Shown here one piece after another: positions 59,626 through 64,000 of a DNA stretch of 64,000 bases. Position numbers and translations under genes: made by a program. This DNA comes from Chitinophagaceae bacterium (GTDB lineage: Bacteria; Bacteroidota; Bacteroidia; Chitinophagales; REEL01): contig REEL01000118.1 of assembly GCA_007695095.1 (NCBI GenBank), forward strand, positions 1 through 64,000, read 5' to 3'. The notes under the pieces are model-generated. The model was not told the origin of the DNA and did no database searches. It saw only the letters and a list, made by a program, of their open reading frames with translations. Numbering within the stretch: position 1 is the stretch's first letter; each line of letters opens with the position of its first letter.

Positions 59626-60441
59626 ATGGAAATGAAGTTGCATTACACTATGATTTCTGTTTTTACGAAGCAAAGTGCCGGACTTAAAGGTAATATTTCT
59701 GCTGTCATAAAGTGTGAAAAAAATCAGCTTTCAAAAGATGAAATGCAGGGAATTGCTAATGATTTAAACCAGCCGGCAACTACTTTTTTGGTAAAAACAG
59801 ATAGAGAAGATACTTTTAGGGTTTTATGGTTTGCTCCTGACGGGGAAATTGGTTTATGCGGGCATGGGTCAGTAGCTGCGGCCGCTTTTTTGTTTGAAGA
59901 AAATAATACCATTGCTAACTACTATCTTAAAAAAGACGAACAAACTATTGTTTTGCATGATTTTGAGGGAAATAGTTGCGGCATGGAAATTGATAAAATC
60001 AAAATTGATAAAGAAATACCGGTGCCGGATGTCGTTCAGAAAGCATTGGGGGTAGAAGTGTTAAAATACCATAAAACGTCGAATAAAGACATGGTGTTAG
60101 TAAAGGATGAAGAAAGTTTGCGAAAAATGAAAGTGAATTTTGATTTACTGAGAACATCTTCTGTTTTTGGCTATACCGTTACTGCACAATCTACTAAAGC
60201 TGATTTTGTAAGCCGAACAATAGTTCCTCATGTGCAACAGTTAGAGGATCATGCAACCGGCTCTTCACATGCAATTCTTTTCCCGTACTGGAGTGAAAAA
60301 TTAAAAAAACAAGAATTAGAAGCTATTCAATTGAGTCCAAGAGGTGGTTACCTGAAAGGGCATATAAAAAATTCTAAATCTATTTTGATAAAAGGTGATT
60401 TTAAAATCATTGCTCAGGGAGAATATTTTTTAAGCAACTGA
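59626..60441 (+). CDS. PhzF-family protein lacking the catalytic Glu
   Basis: This 271-residue protein has the two-lobed PhzF/diaminopimelate epimerase-like fold: VFTKQSAGLKGNISAVI, FRVLWFAPDGEIGLCGHGSV (conserved His), and LEDHATGSSHAI (conserved Asp). At the position of the catalytic Glu (normally SETAF/TTF) it reads NQPATTF, with Ala. Family isomerases need this Glu to move the proton, so the protein may have another activity or use another residue. The ATG at 59626 and one two codons later are both possible. Confidence 0.83.
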   Translation: MEMKLHYTMISVFTKQSAGLKGNISAVIKCEKNQLSKDEMQGIANDLNQPATTFLVKTDREDTFRVLWFAPDGEIGLCGHGSVAAAAFLFEENNTIANYYLKKDEQTIVLHDFEGNSCGMEIDKIKIDKEIPVPDVVQKALGVEVLKYHKTSNKDMVLVKDEESLRKMKVNFDLLRTSSVFGYTVTAQSTKADFVSRTIVPHVQQLEDHATGSSHAILFPYWSEKLKKQELEAIQLSPRGGYLKGHIKNSKSILIKGDFKIIAQGEYFLSN

Positions 60442-60706
60442 TAAACAATACTATACTATTTGTTGTTTATAGCTTTGCATAATTTTTTAAGATTATTTAA
60501 AAGATCAATCTGAATAAAGAGAAACAAAGCCTGATTGTTTGATTACTTATCTGTCACACCTCATACACATTTGTAAATAAAATAAATAGTAAAATTACTT
60601 TTTGAGTAAATTGGAGGTTTTTAGTGTATAAAATTGTCACTTAAAAAAATGGGGTCAAAAAATTATTTCTATAATTTAGATAAGCTCAAAAATAAATGTA
60701 ATAAAG

Positions 60707-62176
60707 ATGGATATACGGCAAGATGTAGTGTTTAAAATTCTTCAGTCAATGACTGAAAAGGAGGAGAAGTTTTTTGTAAAATCTGCCAGAAAAAACACAT
60801 TCTACTTTAATCTGTATACCCTTGTCAAAAAGAAGAATATTTTTGACCAAAAAAGACTTATTAAGGAATTGGAAAAAGCGGGATGTAAACAGCCTTTACA
60901 TAAGTTAAAATCTTACCTGAAAACAGAAATTATTCAATCATTAATAGATTATAATAATGATAATGTAGAAATAAATGTATTAAAGCAGTTATCAGAGATA
61001 AAAGTATTAATCTTAAAGGGGCTTTATGATGAAGCGACTAATACACTCCAAACAGTGAAGGCTTTTGTAATAGAAAAGGGACTTTTTCACATTATGCCGG
61101 CTATTTATGAGATGGATTATAAATTAGGGTCGCTTAAAATGGACATTGATCCAAAGGTTTTTGTTGACTACAAACAATGTTTTGAAGATAATCTGGTAAA
61201 CTATCGCTTGGATTATATCTATTATTATATAAAAGACATCAATTTTAGGATTACAACATTGAAGGAAAATAAGAAAGTGCGGGGTGAAGTAGAAAGTCTT
61301 TTACAAGATCCGGTAATGACTGAAACAAACAGCACTGAAAGTAATTTGATAAAAATTAAGCGCCATAATATCTTATCTCTGTATTTTCTGATGATAGCTG
61401 ATATAGATAAAAGCCTGAAAAGTGCTTATGAAGCGATTGGCCTCTTAAATGAGTTTCCGACTGCTGAATTTTATTCAGATATGAAGACTCTTTTGTTAAG
61501 GAACATTATAGTTTCCTTAAATAATTTTAAAAGAAAAGATTTACTTGAACAGGAAGGGGAAAAGATAATAGAAGAGTTAGCGGAATTGTCGGAGACTAAC
61601 TTCGATGCGCTTGCCGCTTTAATGCAAGTAAAGAATTTACAAATGATGTCTAGTAACGATTTTAGTGAGCTGGATTCAAATACAGAATTGTTTTTGAAGA
61701 AACAAAGATTGTTAGGCACGGATTTCAGAACAATGCTATTGATGAACTTTGCATTATTATTTATGAAAAAAGGAGATTTTGAAACTGCTTTGGATTGGTT
61801 AGAGAAAGTTTTTAGATTTTGTAAAAAACATGAACAACCTTATAAATTGCTTGGTGCCAGAGTAATCAGTTACTGGGTTCATTTCAGATTAGGTAATTAC
61901 AGAATTTTAGAGAGCTTACAATTGTCAATTAAAAGACAAATGGCCGGTTACGAGATGACCTCTGAACCTTATAATTATATGGTAAAATATACCAGACAGT
62001 ATATACAAGCGTATGATACTTCAGAACAAATTGAAGTTTTGGAAAAATGGAAGAAAAGTTTTAATGAATTGCCTTTTACGGATAAGATGCATTTTAATGT
62101 AATTAGCTTTAGCTTTTCTGACTATTTGGAAGAAATGATTGAAAATCATACAGCTGCAAAAGTTAAAACTTTATAG
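60707..62176 (+). CDS. Helical-repeat (TPR-like) protein of unknown function
   Basis: I do not recognise this 489-residue soluble protein by name. It is nearly all helical. The opening MDIRQDVVFKILQSMTEKEE followed by FFVKSAR resembles a class of bacteroidete proteins that start with such a segment (SKSEKRYFK-like) and continue with degenerate TPR helices, e.g. LKGLYDEATNTLQTVKAFVI and FMKKGDFETALDWLEKVFRF. No catalytic motif or membrane helix is seen. Its 265-nt upstream gap contains a TAATTTAG element that could be a -7 box but otherwise no feature. Confidence 0.65.
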   Translation: MDIRQDVVFKILQSMTEKEEKFFVKSARKNTFYFNLYTLVKKKNIFDQKRLIKELEKAGCKQPLHKLKSYLKTEIIQSLIDYNNDNVEINVLKQLSEIKVLILKGLYDEATNTLQTVKAFVIEKGLFHIMPAIYEMDYKLGSLKMDIDPKVFVDYKQCFEDNLVNYRLDYIYYYIKDINFRITTLKENKKVRGEVESLLQDPVMTETNSTESNLIKIKRHNILSLYFLMIADIDKSLKSAYEAIGLLNEFPTAEFYSDMKTLLLRNIIVSLNNFKRKDLLEQEGEKIIEELAELSETNFDALAALMQVKNLQMMSSNDFSELDSNTELFLKKQRLLGTDFRTMLLMNFALLFMKKGDFETALDWLEKVFRFCKKHEQPYKLLGARVISYWVHFRLGNYRILESLQLSIKRQMAGYEMTSEPYNYMVKYTRQYIQAYDTSEQIEVLEKWKKSFNELPFTDKMHFNVISFSFSDYLEEMIENHTAAKVKTL

Positions 62177-62235
62177 TTTTCGAATTTTAATCTTGTATTT
62201 TTTAAAAGGGAATTCTAACTCCTTTTACCCAAAAA

Positions 62236-64000
62236 CTAATTTGAAACCTCCAGTACGGAGCCATTTTCAAGAATAAGCTCACTATCCGAGCTGATTATAT
62301 TTACATTTCCGGCTTTGCTCTCACTTTGTTCAAAATACATTTTACCACTTTCTATCAAAAGCATTTCCAATATATCTATATCTGCTGTAACAATTAAGTT
62401 ATAAGAGTTTCCGTCCTTTTCTAATACCAACTTGTTGAAATTTAGGGTTTCTCCATAAACAGAAATGATGTTTGAACTATACGAACCATTGAAGATAACT
62501 TCTCCGTTTGCAGGTATAAATAAAGCATTTTCAGTTATCCAGTCTTCTCTTACAAACAAAATATTTTCATTATTGGCTTTTTCATAAATGCCATCTATAA
62601 GATGAACAGAACCGGTCTGAAGTTCCTGACTTTGTTGAATGATACGTCCATTTCCACTACCGGCTAAGGTTAGAGTTTGAAGCACCTCTGTGTTAGTGCC
62701 GTCAAGATAAAAGTCAAATCCAGAGTCGAGGTTGCAATTTATAATAAAATTAGAAAATTGCTGATTTATTCCATTTAATGTGGAGCTGTTATTTACAATA
62801 CCACTTAGCAGAAAAACGCTACCGGCTTCCCAGCTTATTGCAGGGATTGAATTTCCATCAACAGCATGCTCATAAATACCTTCATTTTGGACAGTAATAT
62901 CTCCGGTTGGAAGAAAATTTAAATGATTCATTGTCATTTCCCCGGATATATCTAATGTGCTGAAGTGAAAATCAGATAAGGCATCTGCCATGCTAAGACT
63001 TGCATCAGACTCTATAAAAATCTCATTCTCACTAGCCGTGTTGTATAAAACATCTAATGTTATTTGATGGTTATTTTGTATGATAACTGTTACTTGTTCA
63101 TCACTTGAAGGGGCTGCTGTAGCCGGATAGAAATTAATCCCGTCACAAGAGCTTTCCCAATTCAACTCATTGCTCCAGGCGCCACTACTAACTGTACGGT
63201 AAATGCTTGGAGAACAATCACTATCTTCTATACAAAAGGAATGACTGGTTCCGTATCCATAATCAGCATTTGGGGCGGTCATTTCAAAAAGTAAATCACC
63301 GTTATTATCCAGAAGGTAGTAATCTCCGTCTACATTACAACTCCCGTATTGACTGCCGTGCATTCCATCTCCGTATCCATCAAAAATATTGAAAGTATAA
63401 CAACCTGCTCTTAGGCAAATACTATGAAGATAAGTTCCACCTCCGGCAAGATTGGGATAAACACCACCGCTAAAGACAATCTGCTGTAAACTGTCTTCAA
63501 AATTCCAGGTAACTTCATCGCCCCAGCAATCTGTAATTACTGTTAAATCAACAGTCAGGCCTTTAAAAAATTCGAGATGCATCGTATCATTTGAAGTATT
63601 TTCATCTATTTCACCATTTGGCAAACTGGTGTAAGCAGTGAAAGTATAATCACCGACGGCAGGTAAATTCACTTGTGAAAGGTTTACACTTGTGGAACTT
63701 CCGGGCATAAGATTTCCATACCAGGTCATTTGTTGAGTACTTCCAGCTATACCATATACAATTTGCACAGAGTCTAATAATCTGTTACCATAATTAGTAA
63801 TTTCAATAATTGGATTAATTACATCATTACAAACGGCTGTAGAGGGTTCTATGATTTCTGTTACGGCTGCATCGTATTCATAGACTATATTATCATCAAA
63901 GTAAAAAGTATAAAAGCCATCCGGAGCAGTTATCGGTCTGGTCATTTCTTTTTGGTTGTTACTTCTGGCAAATAAATAATACTCAATCGTGTCATTAACA
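62236..64000 (-). CDS. Large secreted surface protein, C-terminal part (cut by window edge)
   Basis: The frame is open from the right edge to TAA at 62236, at least 587 residues. Visible parts are the end of a domain with MTRPITAPDGFYTFYF, a CARDB-like beta domain (VCNDVINPIIEITNYGNRLL...SNDTMHLEF), and a domain with GCYTFNIFDGYGDGM and an EMTAPNADYGYGTSHSFCI end, found in exported bacteroidete proteins. A beta-helix-like tail rich in Ser, Asn and Ile follows. A peptidase or other catalytic unit may lie upstream outside the window. The end LENGSVLEVSN is not a recognisable type IX sorting domain, so the gene may be truncated. Confidence 0.75.
   Translation of the reverse strand, partial: VNDTIEYYLFARSNNQKEMTRPITAPDGFYTFYFDDNIVYEYDAAVTEIIEPSTAVCNDVINPIIEITNYGNRLLDSVQIVYGIAGSTQQMTWYGNLMPGSSTSVNLSQVNLPAVGDYTFTAYTSLPNGEIDENTSNDTMHLEFFKGLTVDLTVITDCWGDEVTWNFEDSLQQIVFSGGVYPNLAGGGTYLHSICLRAGCYTFNIFDGYGDGMHGSQYGSCNVDGDYYLLDNNGDLLFEMTAPNADYGYGTSHSFCIEDSDCSPSIYRTVSSGAWSNELNWESSCDGINFYPATAAPSSDEQVTVIIQNNHQITLDVLYNTASENEIFIESDASLSMADALSDFHFSTLDISGEMTMNHLNFLPTGDITVQNEGIYEHAVDGNSIPAISWEAGSVFLLSGIVNNSSTLNGINQQFSNFIINCNLDSGFDFYLDGTNTEVLQTLTLAGSGNGRIIQQSQELQTGSVHLIDGIYEKANNENILFVREDWITENALFIPANGEVIFNGSYSSNIISVYGETLNFNKLVLEKDGNSYNLIVTADIDILEMLLIESGKMYFEQSESKAGNVNIISSDSELILENGSVLEVSN

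Noticed and set aside
1-64000. tRNA or rRNA genes
   Set aside because: I looked in the gaps between genes for tRNA-like cloverleaf ends and T-loop sequences and saw none. A covariance search would be needed to exclude them.

Overview
The window looks like part of a chromosome of a low-GC member of the Bacteroidota. The evidence is: promoters of the TAnnTTTG type in front of several genes; a DUF349 protein and a small membrane-anchored protein just upstream of mutL; a bacteroidete-type GGGP synthase; the long PurF-like amidotransferase; a tandem rhomboid pair; and a secreted surface protein with GCYTF...DGYGDG-type modules typical of gliding or type IX-secreted proteins of this phylum. No rRNA, tRNA or CRISPR array was seen.

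Layout. 1-1050: the end of a mobile element, with the start of a tyrosine integrase and a zinc-ribbon/HTH excisionase-like gene. It abuts the 3' end of mnmE, which is the likely attachment site. 1052-7351 (minus strand): mnmE, a DASS-type anion transporter, and a three-gene partner-switching module (SpoIIE/RsbU-like phosphatase, STAS antagonist, RsbW-like kinase). 7560-20308 (plus strand): a glycosyltransferase fused to a degenerate sugar-transferase tail, a HAD hydrolase, an SRPBCC protein, a tight operon of GGGP synthase-rsgA-dtd-MazG-like-O-methyltransferase, then tolC-like, HlyD-like adaptor, gmk, apaG and rnr. 20378-22360: a small accessory patch with a secreted protein and a frameshifted SIR2-like gene lying exactly between two copies of a 28-bp perfect palindrome. 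22652-32835: pbpC, a CPA2 antiporter, dinB, kbl, a fumarylacetoacetase-like gene plus flavin reductase, a YitT-type membrane protein and an HD hydrolase.

32.9-39.8 kb is a worn accessory island. It has an intact PIN toxin/antitoxin pair, two antitoxin genes whose ParE/RelE partners are broken, an N-terminal scrap of a Fic protein, an alpha/beta hydrolase, a DUF1428 protein, a broken small membrane protein, and many short dispersed repeats, several of which bracket single genes. 39.8-62.2 kb returns to core genes: uvrA, purF-like, pheS, guaB, an M1 peptidase with a barrel-like tail, a TPR protein, comA-like, DUF349, mutL, two rhomboids, hisIE (cyclohydrolase half degenerate), a PhzF-like protein lacking the usual catalytic Glu, and a helical-repeat protein. 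The window ends inside a large secreted surface protein.

The most interesting items are the repeat-bracketed single-gene cassettes, the iterated GGTACAA heptamers next to the integrase (also present as one phased pair at 39.3 kb), the mnmE attachment site, and several proteins that keep a fold but appear to have lost catalytic residues. I did not find a large multi-gene system that I can confidently call new. All homology statements come from reading the sequence, not from searches.
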